Part shown: positions 44,736 to 55,225 of the stretch, one piece after another | Position numbering within the stretch: the stretch's first letter is position 1 | Layout of the letters: the number at the start of each line of letters is the position of its first letter | Assembly: GCA_000751295.2 (NCBI GenBank) | Contig: CCMO02000002.1 | Span: 248,001 to 312,000, forward strand | Direction: 5' to 3' | From: a bacterium YEK0313 | GTDB taxonomy: Bacteria; Pseudomonadota; Alphaproteobacteria; Rhizobiales; Phreatobacteraceae | Length of the DNA: 64,000 nucleotides | Notes under the pieces: generated by a model | The model's input: only the letters and a program-made list of their open reading frames with translations | Told to the model about the DNA's origin: nothing | Databases searched by the model: none | Program-made: the position numbers and the translations under genes

Positions 44736-46145
44736 TCAGCCCCAGCTGCGCACGTCGACGAAGTGCCCCTCGATGGCGGCGGCCGCCGCCATGATCGGCG
44801 AAACCAGATGCGTGCGGCCCTTGTAGCCCTGGCGGCCCTCGAAATTGCGGTTCGAAGTGGAGGCGCAGCGCTCACCCGGCTTCAGCTTGTCCGGGTTCAT
44901 GGCAAGGCACATCGAGCAGCCCGCCTCGCGCCATTCGAAGCCGGCGGCGAGGAAGATCTTGTCGAGGCCTTCCTGCTCGGCCTGCTCCTTCACGAGGCCG
45001 GAGCCCGGAACGATCATGGCCGAGACGGTGGAGGCCACCTTGCGGTCGCGGACGACGCGGGCGACCTCGCGCAGGTCCTCGATGCGCGAATTGGTGCAGG
45101 AGCCGATGAACACCTTCTCCGGCCGGATGTCGGTGATCTTGGTGCCCGGCGTCAGGCCCATATATTCGAGAGCCCGCCACTTGGAGAGGCGCTTGTTCTC
45201 GTCCTCGATGTCGTCGGGATTGGGCACGACGCCATTGATCGAGATGACGTCCTCGGGGCTCGTGCCCCAGGTGACGATCGGCGGCAGGTTGGCTGCGTCG
45301 AGCACGACGGTACGGTCGAAATGCGCGCCCTCGTCGCTGTAGAGCCCTTCCCAATATTTCACGGCCATGTCCCAGGCGGCGCCCTTCGGGGCCTTCGGCC
45401 GGCCCTTCAGATAGGCGAAGGTCTTCTCGTCCGGCGCGATCAGGCCGGCGCGCGCACCGCCTTCGATCGACATGTTGCAGATGGTCATCCGGCCTTCCAT
45501 CGAAATGGCGCGGATGGCTTCGCCGGCATATTCGATGACCGAACCGGTGCCGCCGGCCGTGCCGATCTCGCCGATGATGGCGAGGATGATGTCCTTGGCG
45601 GTGACGCCGTCCTTCAGCTGCCCGTCGACCCGGACGAGCATGTTCTTCGCCTTCTTCTGGATCAGCGTCTGGGTGGCGAGCACATGCTCGACCTCCGAGG
45701 TGCCGATGCCGTGGGCGAGCGCGCCGAAGGCGCCGTGGGTCGAGGTATGGCTGTCGCCGCAGACGATGGTGGTGCCGGGCAGCGTGAAGCCCTGTTCCGG
45801 GCCGATGACGTGGACGATGCCCTGGCGGATATCCGCGGCATCATAATATTCGACGCCGAAATCGGCGGCGTTCTGGGCAAGCGCCTCCACCTGCAGGCGG
45901 CTTTCCTCGTCCTTGATGCCCTGGACGCGGTCGCTGGTGGTCGGCACGTTGTGGTCGACGACGGCCAGCGTCTTATGCGGCGCGCGCACCTTGCGGCCGG
46001 TGTTGCGCAGTCCCTCGAAGGCCTGCGGGCTGGTCACTTCATGGACGAGGTGCCGGTCGATGTAGAGGAGGCAAGTGCCGTCGTCCTGCTGCTCGACGAC
46101 GTGGTCGTCCCAGATCTTGTCATACAGGGTGCGGGCCTTGGCCAT
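44736..46145 (-). CDS. leuC: 3-isopropylmalate dehydratase large subunit
   Basis: LeuC, with LeuD, isomerises 2- to 3-isopropylmalate in leucine synthesis. The 469-residue length is standard. The 4Fe-4S ligands are seen in GSCTNSRIEDLREVARV and in AGCSMCLAMN near the C-terminus; the family start ARTLYDKIWDDHVV and TIVCGDSHTSTHGAFGALA are clear. leuD is not in the window. The minus-strand leader contains AGACCT/AGGTCT arms that could pair and cover the ribosome-binding site (AGAGG), a weak attenuator-like feature. The gene diverges from the NIPSNAP gene. Confidence 0.96.
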   Translation of the reverse strand: MAKARTLYDKIWDDHVVEQQDDGTCLLYIDRHLVHEVTSPQAFEGLRNTGRKVRAPHKTLAVVDHNVPTTSDRVQGIKDEESRLQVEALAQNAADFGVEYYDAADIRQGIVHVIGPEQGFTLPGTTIVCGDSHTSTHGAFGALAHGIGTSEVEHVLATQTLIQKKAKNMLVRVDGQLKDGVTAKDIILAIIGEIGTAGGTGSVIEYAGEAIRAISMEGRMTICNMSIEGGARAGLIAPDEKTFAYLKGRPKAPKGAAWDMAVKYWEGLYSDEGAHFDRTVVLDAANLPPIVTWGTSPEDVISINGVVPNPDDIEDENKRLSKWRALEYMGLTPGTKITDIRPEKVFIGSCTNSRIEDLREVARVVRDRKVASTVSAMIVPGSGLVKEQAEQEGLDKIFLAAGFEWREAGCSMCLAMNPDKLKPGERCASTSNRNFEGRQGYKGRTHLVSPIMAAAAAIEGHFVDVRSWG

Positions 46146-46392
46146 GGCAGACCTCTTAAGATACCTTCCAGTGTGGCAGGTCTCATATCGTTGAATTTGC
46201 CGCCTGAGAAGAGGCGCGTACCGCCTGCATGGCAGAAGGCCAGGACAGGCAAGAGGACGGGCAAGGTTTCAGGCCCGCCCCGGGCGGTCCCGGTCCGGCG
46301 CGACCAACCGTCGCCGGCCGCGGACGCTGGCATCGCGGCGGCCGCGCTCCCAAATGTCGGGAAGGCATGCTGACGCGAGACGGGACCTTGCA

Positions 46393-46731
46393 ATGATCCA
46401 CCAGCTGCGCATCTACGAAATCTTTCCGCACAACAAGGCGGCCTTCCACGACCGCTTCCGCGATCACGCGACGCGCATCATGGCCCGCCACGGCTTCGAC
46501 ATTGCCGCCATGTGGGAGAGCGCCGGCGCGGCGCGCATCGAGTTCATCTACCTTCTGCGCTGGCCCGACGAGGCGGCCAAGGACAGAGCCTGGGCCGCCT
46601 TCTTCGCCGATCAGGAATGGGCCGACATCAAGAAGCGCACCGCGGCCGAGCACGGCACGCTGGTCGGCGCGATCGAGGACCGGATCCTGCGGCTGGCCGA
46701 CTATTCGCCCGATCCCGGCGGGCCCGCCTGA
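46393..46731 (+). CDS. NIPSNAP-family protein
   Basis: A 112-residue NIPSNAP-domain protein. The pattern MIHQLRIYEIFPHNKAAFHDRF at the start and the DRAWAAFFADQEWADIKKR helix are typical of this dimeric alpha/beta barrel family, which is found in bacteria with no settled function. ATG 46393 is used; an in-frame ATG at 46354 only adds 13 low-complexity residues. It faces argF, ending 28 bp away. Confidence 0.83.
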   Translation: MIHQLRIYEIFPHNKAAFHDRFRDHATRIMARHGFDIAAMWESAGAARIEFIYLLRWPDEAAKDRAWAAFFADQEWADIKKRTAAEHGTLVGAIEDRILRLADYSPDPGGPA

Positions 46732-46759
46732 CGGGCGGGCGCCGGGACCGCCGCGGGCC

Positions 46760-47718
46760 TCAGACGCCGAAGCACCAGGCCAGCACGCCCTTCTGCGCAT
46801 GCAGCCGGTTCTCGGCCTCGTCGAAGACCACCGATTGCGGCCCGTCCATCACCTCGTCGGTGACCTCCTCGCCGCGATGGGCCGGCAGGCAGTGCATGAA
46901 CAGCGCATCGGAATTGGCCGCGCTCATGAGCTGCTTGTTGACCTGATAGGCCTTGAGGAGATTGTGCCGGCGGCCGGCATCCTCGTCGCCCATCGACACC
47001 CAGCAGTCGGTGACGATGCAGTCGGCCCCCTCGACCGCGTGATAGGGGTCGGACGACCAGGTGACGTCGGCGCCCTCGCGCTGGGCCGCCGCGATCAGCT
47101 CGCGGCGCGGCGCAAGCTCCTCGGGCGTCGCGATGTTCAGCTTGAAGCCGAAGCGCGAAGCCGCCTGGATCCACGAGCCGAGCACATTGTTGGCATCTCC
47201 GGCCCAGGCGATGGTCTTGCCCCGGATCGGACCGCGATGCTCCTCGAAGGTGAGGATGTCGGCCATGATCTGGCAGGGATGCGACATCTTGGTCAGGCCG
47301 TTGATCACCGGCACGCTGGCCGCTTCCGCCAGCTCGCGCACCGCATTGTGATCGAGCATGCGGATCATGATGGCATCGACGTAACGCGACAGGACGCGCG
47401 CAGTGTCGGCGATGGTCTCGCCGCGGCCGAGCTGCATCTCGGCGCCGGTGAGCATGATCGTCTCGCCGCCGAGCTCGCGCATGCCGACGTCGAACGACAC
47501 GCGCGTCCGCGTCGAGGGGCGCTCGAAGATCATCGCCAGCACCTTGCCGGCGAGCGGCTTCGTCGCGCCAGGCGTGCGCCTGACGCGCTTCAGGTCGCGC
47601 GCCTTGTCGAGGATCAGCTTCAGCTCGGCGCCGGCGAAATCGCTGAGATCGATGAAATGGTTCGGCTGCCCCGCCGCGGCAGTCTTGGCCGCGGCGGTGG
47701 TCGTCTCGGGACGATGGG

Positions 47719-47722
<4 letters not shown>
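46760..47722 (-). CDS. argF: Ornithine carbamoyltransferase
   Basis: ArgF makes citrulline from ornithine and carbamoyl phosphate in arginine synthesis. The 320-residue protein has the carbamoyl-phosphate motif FERPSTRTRVSF (about 59-70), the HPCQ loop (KMSHPCQIMAD), and the ornithine-binding MHCLPAHRG near the C-terminus. The GTG at 47722 overlaps the argD stop (GTGA), so the two are coupled. Arg-rich N-terminus before residue 20 is unusual but not disruptive. Confidence 0.96.
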
Positions 47723-48915
<1,193 letters not shown>

Positions 48916-48981
48916 TGCGATATCCTCCTGAAGGATTCCAAGGCGCAAAGAAGAACGGGACTCCATGGCGCAAAGAAAACG

Positions 48982-49001
48982 GCCGCCCCCGAAGGGGCGG
49001 C
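48982..49001 (-). terminator. TTCG-loop terminator after the alpha/beta hydrolase gene
   Basis: A perfect 8-bp GC stem (GCCGCCCC/GGGGCGGC) closes on a TTCG loop on the minus strand and is followed by CGTTTTCTTT. It lies about 88 bp past the hydrolase stop and just upstream of argD, a textbook Rho-independent terminator. Confidence 0.75.
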
Positions 49002-49088
49002 ACGGCGGAAAGCTAGGACAGATCGGTCAAATGTCAAGGAACATGGCCCTGGCATCCGCCGCCCGCCTCGCCTGCCGGCCGCGGCAGG

Positions 49089-50069
49089 TCACGCCGAGAT
49101 CCAGCCAAGCCCGCTAAACCAGCCGTGCAACGCCTGCGTGACGGCCTCGGCCACCGGCCCGCCGAAACCCGCATCACCCGGTCCCGCCACGGTCTTCAGG
49201 TTATGGCCGACGGCGTTGAGAAGGCTGACCGAATAGACATTGGGCCCGAGCCTGCGGCTGGCCAGCGCCATGCCCAGCGCCAGGGCATCGCGGTCGGGCG
49301 AGACCTGCAGATCGGCCGTCCCGTTGATCACCAGCACCGGCACCTCCACCCGGGCGGCGAGATCGACCGGGCGCAACCTGGCCAGGCTGCGCAGAAAGGC
49401 CCTGAGATAGGGCTGGTAGAGCGCCCTGAGACCAGGGGAAATGACCGGCGGATAGTCGCCGGTCGCCTCGACATGCGCGAGAATGCGGTCGTTTTCGTCC
49501 AGGAGCGGCCCGAGCACGGCATCCCCTGCCCCCTGCGCCCGGCCGAGCCGCTCCAGCTGGTCGCGCAGCACCGCCGCGAACGGCCGGCCCGGCGTCGCCG
49601 CCAGAACCAGCGTCGCCGGCGCGCCCGCCCCGCCGCGGGCGGCCAGGACCAGGCCGATCAATCCGCCCTCGCTGTGGCCGAAGAGACCGACCCGCGTCGC
49701 GTCGACCTCCGGCCGGGCCCTGACCTGCGCCAGCATGGCGGCGGCATCGTCGACGAAATGCTCGAAACGGACGAAGTCGCGGCGCGCGGCCGCCTCGGCC
49801 GGCAGGCTCGCCGCATTGGCGTGCATGCCGCGCTTGTCGTAGCGCAGGCTTGCGATGCCGAAGCCGGCCAGCGTCTCGGCAAGCTGGCGCAGCAGGTCGG
49901 TGATGAGGGCGGGCGGCTGATTGCCGTTGCGGTCGGTCGGGCCGCTGCCCTGGACCAGCAGGACCGCCGGCGCCGGGCGGGCGGGCGGCAGCACGAGCGT
50001 GCCCCGCAGCGGCGCCCCGCCTGCCCCGGTCGTCTCGACGTCGATCGCAGTGTTTTCCGGCACCGACAT
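49089..50069 (-). CDS. Alpha/beta-hydrolase family protein
   Basis: A 326-residue alpha/beta hydrolase. The oxyanion region is VLLVQGSGPTDRNGNQP and the nucleophile elbow is GLFGHSEGGLIGLVLA (Ser in GHSEG, about 134-138). The Asp and His of the triad are likely in NGTADLQVSPD and NAVGHNLK. This subgroup (with GSGPTDRNGN) is often annotated as S9-like or dienelactone-type hydrolase; the substrate is not known. ATG 50069 is chosen over an in-frame start at 50132, which adds a tail with no signal peptide. Confidence 0.87.
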   Translation of the reverse strand: MSVPENTAIDVETTGAGGAPLRGTLVLPPARPAPAVLLVQGSGPTDRNGNQPPALITDLLRQLAETLAGFGIASLRYDKRGMHANAASLPAEAAARRDFVRFEHFVDDAAAMLAQVRARPEVDATRVGLFGHSEGGLIGLVLAARGGAGAPATLVLAATPGRPFAAVLRDQLERLGRAQGAGDAVLGPLLDENDRILAHVEATGDYPPVISPGLRALYQPYLRAFLRSLARLRPVDLAARVEVPVLVINGTADLQVSPDRDALALGMALASRRLGPNVYSVSLLNAVGHNLKTVAGPGDAGFGGPVAEAVTQALHGWFSGLGWISA

Positions 50070-50162
50070 TTTTGCAACACTTGGCAGCGATGAATGCGGA
50101 TCGCCGAAGGTTTCGCATGCCGTGGCGGCCACGGACCTCGATCTCGGTCCCGGCCTGTGATG

Positions 50163-50406
50163 GAGTCAAGATGTTGTTATGACTCCCACTTCTTCGGACG
50201 CCGCCGGCGCCTTGTGGATGATTTTCCGGTCCCGGCGAAGCTTTTGGGGAAAACAACGGGCTGATTCCCGGGACTCTTGCGTGAGATTCAACGAGTAGCG
50301 TAATGTCCGGCCGTCGGCATACGACATCTCGTGCGGCGGACCTGAATTCCTCACCTGTAGCGTTCCGGCGGCAGCTTTTCCGAAGCTGCCGAAGGCGGAG
50401 GGATTC
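50163..50406. promoter_or_regulatory. Cluster of six GANTC (CcrM-type) sites upstream of gcrA
   Basis: GANTC occurs at 50163, 50181, 50263, 50272, 50285 and 50402. With about two-thirds GC one site is expected every 300 bp or so, so this is a clear enrichment. CcrM methylates GANTC in alphaproteobacteria, and GcrA binds and acts on methylated sites, so gcrA may be under methylation-dependent, cell-cycle control. That link is inferred. Confidence 0.65.
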
Positions 50407-50447
50407 GGCCTCTGGCAGGAGGCTCACCCCTTGGAGGAGACGACCAG

Positions 50448-50981
50448 ATGCAGCAACTGCAGTGGACCGACGAACGGGTCGAGCTCTTGAAGAAGCTCTG
50501 GAACGACGGTCTGAGCGCCAGCCAGATTGCCGCAGAGCTCGGATCGGTCACCCGCAACGCCGTGATCGGCAAAGTCCATCGTCTCGGCCTGTCCGGCCGG
50601 GCCAAGGCGCCCTCGTCCTCGACGCCGCGTCCGCGCAAGCCGCCGCGGGCGGCCCCTTCGGCGCCGCCGCGCCCGTCCATGCCGGCGGCCCGCGGCAATC
50701 TTGCGCTGAAGCCGCGCGCGGTGCCGATCGTCGCCCCCGAAATCGACCTGACGCCCCTGCCGGAAATCGACAATGTCGTGCCGATGGGCGAGCGCTGCAC
50801 CATCATGGAGCTGAAGGAGCATTCCTGCCGCTGGCCGATCGGAGATCCCGGCAAGGATGATTTCCGCTATTGCGGTGCCCGCTCCAATACCGGCCTGCCC
50901 TACTGCGCCTATCACTGCCGCATCGCCTACCAGCCGGTCGCCGACCGGCGGCGCGACCGCAAGGCGGCCGGCGGCCGCTGA
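50448..50981 (+). CDS. gcrA: GcrA cell-cycle regulator
   Basis: GcrA is the alphaproteobacterial sigma70-associated regulator that works with CcrM methylation. The 177-residue protein has the N-terminal DNA-binding helix-turn-helix WTDERVELLKKLWNDGLSASQIAAELG, then NAVIGKVHRLGL (about residues 5-50), a Pro/Ala/Arg linker (about 50-105) and the C-terminal sigma-binding domain with CTIMELKEHSCRWPIGDP and YCAYHCRIAYQP, holding four conserved Cys and one His. ATG 50448 follows GGAGGAG. The linker is of normal length for the family. Confidence 0.95.
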   Translation: MQQLQWTDERVELLKKLWNDGLSASQIAAELGSVTRNAVIGKVHRLGLSGRAKAPSSSTPRPRKPPRAAPSAPPRPSMPAARGNLALKPRAVPIVAPEIDLTPLPEIDNVVPMGERCTIMELKEHSCRWPIGDPGKDDFRYCGARSNTGLPYCAYHCRIAYQPVADRRRDRKAAGGR

Positions 50982-50995
50982 GCGCCAGCCCCGAA

Positions 50996-51022
50996 GGAAG
51001 CTCCGGCCCGGTCGGAGCTTTC
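50996..51022 (+). terminator. Hairpin after gcrA
   Basis: An 8-bp perfect stem (AAGCTCCG/CGGAGCTT), extendable by a G-T pair, with a 7-nt loop begins 15 bp after the gcrA stop. The T-tract is short (TTT), so termination may be partial. Confidence 0.5.
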
Positions 51023-51124
51023 CCGTCCGACCATCCTGACGGCCGGCCCGCGTCCCGGCGTCGAGCGGACCTGCGACACCGGTCCCGTCGATCCGGCAAT
51101 AACCGTTCCCGAGCGTCCGGACGC

Positions 51125-52120
51125 CTAGAACGGCATGGTCCGTTCCATCACGAGATAGCCGGTCAGAAGGCCGAGGCCGAACAGCACGACGACGACCGCC
51201 GCCGCCACCTCCGCGGCGCTGAGCGCGAGGGTCGACAACCCCGTGCGTGCGCCGGCGAGCCGGACGGCGAGCCCCTTGGCGCCGGATGCGAGCATGGCGA
51301 TGGCCGCTACCGTGATCGCCGTGCCGACCGCCATGGCGAAGGCCGAGACGATGCCGGCGGGCACGATCCCCTGGGCCATGGCGAAGACCAGCACCAGCAC
51401 CGCGCCCGAACAGGGCCTGAGGCCGACGCCGAGCACGATCGCCATGGTCTCGCGCCAGGAGCCGACCCGCGCCACCTGCTCGGCCGCCGGCAGGTGCACG
51501 CAATTGTCGTCGCAGCCCATGCCGGCCACCGGCCGGCCGGTGCGCCAGGCGGCGAAGCGCGCGGCGAAGGCGCGGCCCTTGTTGAAGAGCAGGCGCAGGC
51601 CGATCAGCACGATCAGGCCGTAGGCGACGATCTCGATCCAGTCGACGACGCGTCCCATGGTGCGCGCCGTGGTGCCGAGCACGAGCGCGAGCACGCCGAC
51701 GAGCGCGATCGCCGTGACGGCCTGGACGAGCGAGGACAGGGCCGCCAGCGCAATGCCGCGCCGGACGGTCTCGCCGGTCGCGACGATGTAGGAGGAGATC
51801 ACCGCCTTGCCGTGTCCCGGCCCGGCGGCGTGGAACACCCCGTAGAGAAAGGAGAGCCCGACAAGCGTCATCAGCGCGCCCTGGTCGCCGGCACGGATGG
51901 CGCGCACCGCGCCGGCGAGCTGGCGATAGAACCGCGCCTGCTGCTCAATGATCATGCCGATGATGCCCGACGGCGCCGATGTGCGGGCCGCGCCGCCGAA
52001 GGCCGAGGGCGGCGCCTGGGCCAGAAGCGGATCGGCCAGCAGGGGCAGCAGCACGGCCGCCCCGGCCAGCGCCATCATGCCGAGGACGAGCGCCCGGCCA
52101 TGCCGATGCGATGGCGTCAC
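51125..52120 (-). CDS. NicO-family metal transporter
   Basis: A 331-residue NicO/RcnA-type permease. An N-terminal signal-anchor helix (about 12-34) is followed by six further helices. The helix-II motif is FLYGVFHAAGPGHGKAVISSY (two His) and the helix-V motif GVGLRPCSGAVLVL (Cys-Ser). Between helices lies a short loop with GCDDNCVH, a Cys/His site that could bind metal. NicO proteins move nickel or cobalt. The start ATG overlaps the DUF1007 stop (ATGA), and a DUF1007 protein pairs with a NicO relative in the ZevAB zinc system of Haemophilus, so zinc is also possible. Confidence 0.88.
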   Translation of the reverse strand: MTPSHRHGRALVLGMMALAGAAVLLPLLADPLLAQAPPSAFGGAARTSAPSGIIGMIIEQQARFYRQLAGAVRAIRAGDQGALMTLVGLSFLYGVFHAAGPGHGKAVISSYIVATGETVRRGIALAALSSLVQAVTAIALVGVLALVLGTTARTMGRVVDWIEIVAYGLIVLIGLRLLFNKGRAFAARFAAWRTGRPVAGMGCDDNCVHLPAAEQVARVGSWRETMAIVLGVGLRPCSGAVLVLVFAMAQGIVPAGIVSAFAMAVGTAITVAAIAMLASGAKGLAVRLAGARTGLSTLALSAAEVAAAVVVVLFGLGLLTGYLVMERTMPF

Positions 52121-52770
52121 GGGCAGTTCACCGTGAAGCGGCCGGCAAACTGCTGGCCGAAATTCGAACCGGCATTCAGCGACTGGAAGAAGCTTTCCGA
52201 CAGGTTCGCCACGGCGCCCGCATTGCGCGGCGGCGCATAGTCGAGCTTGCAGCCCTGCGGCGCCGCGACGAGGCGCATCGGCTCGCCGTCGGCCGGCTCG
52301 AAGGCGACGAAATATTCGGGATCGTAGACCTCGACCGACAGCGGCTTGCCGCCCGGCTTGAACGGGGTCGCCACCGGCACGGTGAAATGCAGGATCAGGC
52401 GGCCGTCCTTGACCTCCGACCAGGCATCGCGCGCCGGCCCGAACGAGACGAAGCGCCGGTCGTGGCGCATCACCGTGAAATACTTCTGCTCGCCGAGATT
52501 TTCGACGTTGATCCGCGTCAGCTCGGCCAGCTCCTCGCGCGAATAGACGCCGTCCCGGTTGGTGTCGAGGTTCTGGATGGCGAAGGCGCTGTACATTTCG
52601 TCGAACGTCCAGATCTGCTCCATGGCGATCGCCTGGCCGTCGGCGTCGAACATCATGTGCGTCTCGGTTCTGACCTGCACATGCGGATGGGCCGCCGCCG
52701 GAACAGTAGCAAGGCTCGCCGCGAAGGCGCCGATCACGAGGGGCAGCGTCAGGCGCGGCACGGCAGGCAT
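52117..52770 (-). CDS. DUF1007 periplasmic protein with an EF-hand-like loop
   Basis: A 217-residue exported protein. The signal peptide covers about residues 1-28 and the mature protein starts AHPHVQVRTE, where His-Pro-His suggests metal binding. Residues about 69-80 (DTNRDGVYSREE) match the 12-residue EF-hand calcium loop D-x-N-x-D-G-x-x-x-x-x-E. DUF1007 proteins are periplasmic partners of NicO-type transporters; here the stop overlaps the transporter's start (ATGA). Together they form a likely two-part divalent metal uptake unit. Confidence 0.82.
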   Translation of the reverse strand: MPAVPRLTLPLVIGAFAASLATVPAAAHPHVQVRTETHMMFDADGQAIAMEQIWTFDEMYSAFAIQNLDTNRDGVYSREELAELTRINVENLGEQKYFTVMRHDRRFVSFGPARDAWSEVKDGRLILHFTVPVATPFKPGGKPLSVEVYDPEYFVAFEPADGEPMRLVAAPQGCKLDYAPPRNAGAVANLSESFFQSLNAGSNFGQQFAGRFTVNCP

Positions 52771-52975
52771 CTCCGGATCAGGACGCCCCCACTCAAAGGC
52801 GGCGAAGGCGGCCAAGATAAGGCGAGCCGACGGTTAACGAAACGTTGCGCCGGCTTTCCGGCCTCCGTCCGTTGAATTGGCATGGCCGCATGCGCATCCG
52901 GCCTCTTGCCTGACGGCGGACGCGGTGGAATGGTCGCGCCTTCTCGAAAAAGCCGAAGGCATGACCGGAGAGACC

Positions 52976-54226
52976 ATGAGCACCCCCACCAGCGGCAACC
53001 TCACCATCGACAGCCAGCGGCTCTGGGACATGCTGATGGACACCGCCGCCATCGGCGGCACCGCGAAAGGCGGCATCCGCCGTCTGACCCTGTCGGACGA
53101 GGATCGGCGCGTGCGCGACTGGTTCAAGGCCGAATGCGAGGCGCTCGGCTGCACCGTGCACGTCGATACGGCCGGCAACATGGTGGCGATCCGACCGGGC
53201 AAGGACAACAGCCGCAAGCCGATCGCCATGGGCAGCCATCTCGACACCCAGCCGACCGGCGGCAAGTTCGACGGCGTGCTCGGCGTGCTCGGCGGCCTCG
53301 AAGTGCTGAAGACGCTGCACCATGCCGGTTTCGAGACCCAGTCGCCCCTGGCGCTGGTCAACTGGACCAATGAGGAAGGCGCGCGCTTCTCGCCGTCGAT
53401 GGTCGGCTCGGCGGTCTATGCCGGCGCCTACAGCCAGGCCGAGATGGACGCCTTCAAGGACGCCGACGGCATCACCCAGGGCGATGCCCTGGAAGCGATC
53501 GGCTACCGCGGCAAGGAGAAGCCCGGCGCACTCGGCTTCCAGGCCTATTTCGAGCTGCATATCGAGCAGGGCCCGATCCTGGAAGAAGAAGCCAAGACCA
53601 TCGGCATCGTCACCGGCATCCAGGCGATCAAGTGGTTCAACATCACGATCACCGCGCGCGAGAGCCATGCCGGCACCACGCCCATGCCCTATCGGCGCGA
53701 CGCCCTGGCCGCCTTCGCGGAAGCCGCGAGCGCCATCCGCCAGGTCGCGCTCGACCATGCCCCGAACGGCCTTGCCACCATCGGCATCGTCTCGGCCCAT
53801 CCCGGTTCGCCCAACATCATTCCGGGCGAGATCCGCTTCACGCTCGACATGCGCCATCCGAGCGACGACGAGCTTGCCGTAATGGTCACCAAGGCCAAGA
53901 TCGCGGTTGCCGAGGCGGCGGCGCGCCATCACGGCTCCTACGACATCCAGCCGCTGCAGGATTCGCCGGCCACCCCCTTCGACAAGACCTGCATCGCCAT
54001 GGTGCGCGGCGCGACCGAGAAGCTCGGCCTGAAAGCGCGCGAGATCACGTCCGGCGCCGGCCATGATGCCATGTATGTCGCCCGCGCCTGCCCGACCTCG
54101 ATGATCTTCGTGCCCTGCAAGGAGGGCCTGTCGCACAACGAGGCCGAGAGCGCGACGCTCGCCGATTGCGGCCATGGCGCCCAGGTGCTGCTCGAGGCCG
54201 TGCTCGCCTACGACGCGCGCAGCTGA
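52976..54226 (+). CDS. M20-family amidohydrolase (N-carbamoyl-L-amino-acid/ureido hydrolase type)
   Basis: A 416-residue di-zinc M20 hydrolase. Metal motifs in order: GSHLDTQPTGGKFDGVLGV (His, Asp), NWTNEEGARF (Glu-Glu) and YFELHIEQGP (His). The HIEQGP form is characteristic of allantoate, ureidoglycolate, beta-ureidopropionate and N-carbamoyl-L-amino-acid hydrolases. Substrate cannot be pinned down. ATG 52976 (GGAGAGACC upstream) is preferred to in-frame starts at 52877 and 52961. It stands alone, 125 bp before dapB. Confidence 0.92.
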   Translation: MSTPTSGNLTIDSQRLWDMLMDTAAIGGTAKGGIRRLTLSDEDRRVRDWFKAECEALGCTVHVDTAGNMVAIRPGKDNSRKPIAMGSHLDTQPTGGKFDGVLGVLGGLEVLKTLHHAGFETQSPLALVNWTNEEGARFSPSMVGSAVYAGAYSQAEMDAFKDADGITQGDALEAIGYRGKEKPGALGFQAYFELHIEQGPILEEEAKTIGIVTGIQAIKWFNITITARESHAGTTPMPYRRDALAAFAEAASAIRQVALDHAPNGLATIGIVSAHPGSPNIIPGEIRFTLDMRHPSDDELAVMVTKAKIAVAEAAARHHGSYDIQPLQDSPATPFDKTCIAMVRGATEKLGLKAREITSGAGHDAMYVARACPTSMIFVPCKEGLSHNEAESATLADCGHGAQVLLEAVLAYDARS

Positions 54227-54351
54227 CCATCGCACCGCGGCCCGGCCTCGTTCGGCGCGCCGGGCCGCGGACATGGACAGGAGCCATGGACCATCGCGCG
54301 AAATCGGGCTAGATCGCGCATCGAACCATTTGCCGCGCCAATGAGGAAGCC

Positions 54352-55167
54352 ATGTCCGAAATGCGCCTGGTCGTCGCCGGAGCCGCCGGCCATATGGGCC
54401 GCGTGCTGGTCCGCCTGATCCAGGAAATGCCGGGCGTGAAACTGGCGGGCGCGATCGAGCCCGCCGGCCACGTGGCGATCGGCGAGGATGCGGGCCTGCT
54501 GGCCGGCACCGGCCGCGCGCTGGTGCAGATCTCCTCCGATGCCGGCGCCGCCCTCGCCGGCGCCGACGGCATCATCGACTTCACCATTCCCGCCGTCTCG
54601 GTGGATCTCGCCGGCCTCGCCGCCAGCCTGCGCAAGGTGCATATCGTCGGCACCACCGGCTTCAGCGCCGCCGAGAACGATGCCATCGCCTCGTCGGCCG
54701 GCACCGCCACCATCGTGAAGTCCGGCAATTTCTCGCTCGGCGTCAACCTCCTCGCGGCGCTGGTCAAGCGCGCCGCCCAGGCGCTCGATGAAGACTTCGA
54801 CATCGAGGTCGTCGAGATGCACCACAACCGCAAGATCGACGCGCCCTCGGGCACCGCGCTGCTGCTCGGCGAGGCCGCCGCCGCCGGCCGGGGCATCGGC
54901 CTTGCCGATCATTCCGAACGCGGCCGCGACGGCCAGACCGGCGCGCGCCGGCGCGGCGCCATCGGTTTTGCCGCCCTGCGCGGCGGCACCGTGATCGGCG
55001 AGCACACCGTCACTTTCGCCGGCCCGACCGAGCGCATCAGCCTCAACCACATTGCCGAGGACCGGGCGCTCTTCGGCCGCGGCGCGATCAAGGCCGCGCT
55101 CTGGGCCCGCGGCCGGCCGGCCGGCCTCTATTCCATGGCCGACGTGCTCGGCCTTTCCGACATCTGA
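54352..55167 (+). CDS. dapB: 4-Hydroxy-tetrahydrodipicolinate reductase
   Basis: DapB makes tetrahydrodipicolinate in the lysine/diaminopimelate pathway. The 271-residue protein opens with the NAD(P)H motif VVAGAAGHMGRVLVRLI and contains the catalytic HHNRKIDAPSGTAL (about 161-174), then GEHTVTFAG. RBS GAGGAAG precedes ATG 54352. gpmA follows after 58 bp, so they may share a transcript. Confidence 0.96.
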   Translation: MSEMRLVVAGAAGHMGRVLVRLIQEMPGVKLAGAIEPAGHVAIGEDAGLLAGTGRALVQISSDAGAALAGADGIIDFTIPAVSVDLAGLAASLRKVHIVGTTGFSAAENDAIASSAGTATIVKSGNFSLGVNLLAALVKRAAQALDEDFDIEVVEMHHNRKIDAPSGTALLLGEAAAAGRGIGLADHSERGRDGQTGARRRGAIGFAALRGGTVIGEHTVTFAGPTERISLNHIAEDRALFGRGAIKAALWARGRPAGLYSMADVLGLSDI

Positions 55168-55225
55168 ACACTCCGACCTGCCTGTTCGGCATTTCCGACC
55201 TCTGAAGCGCTAGGATCTGAACCTG

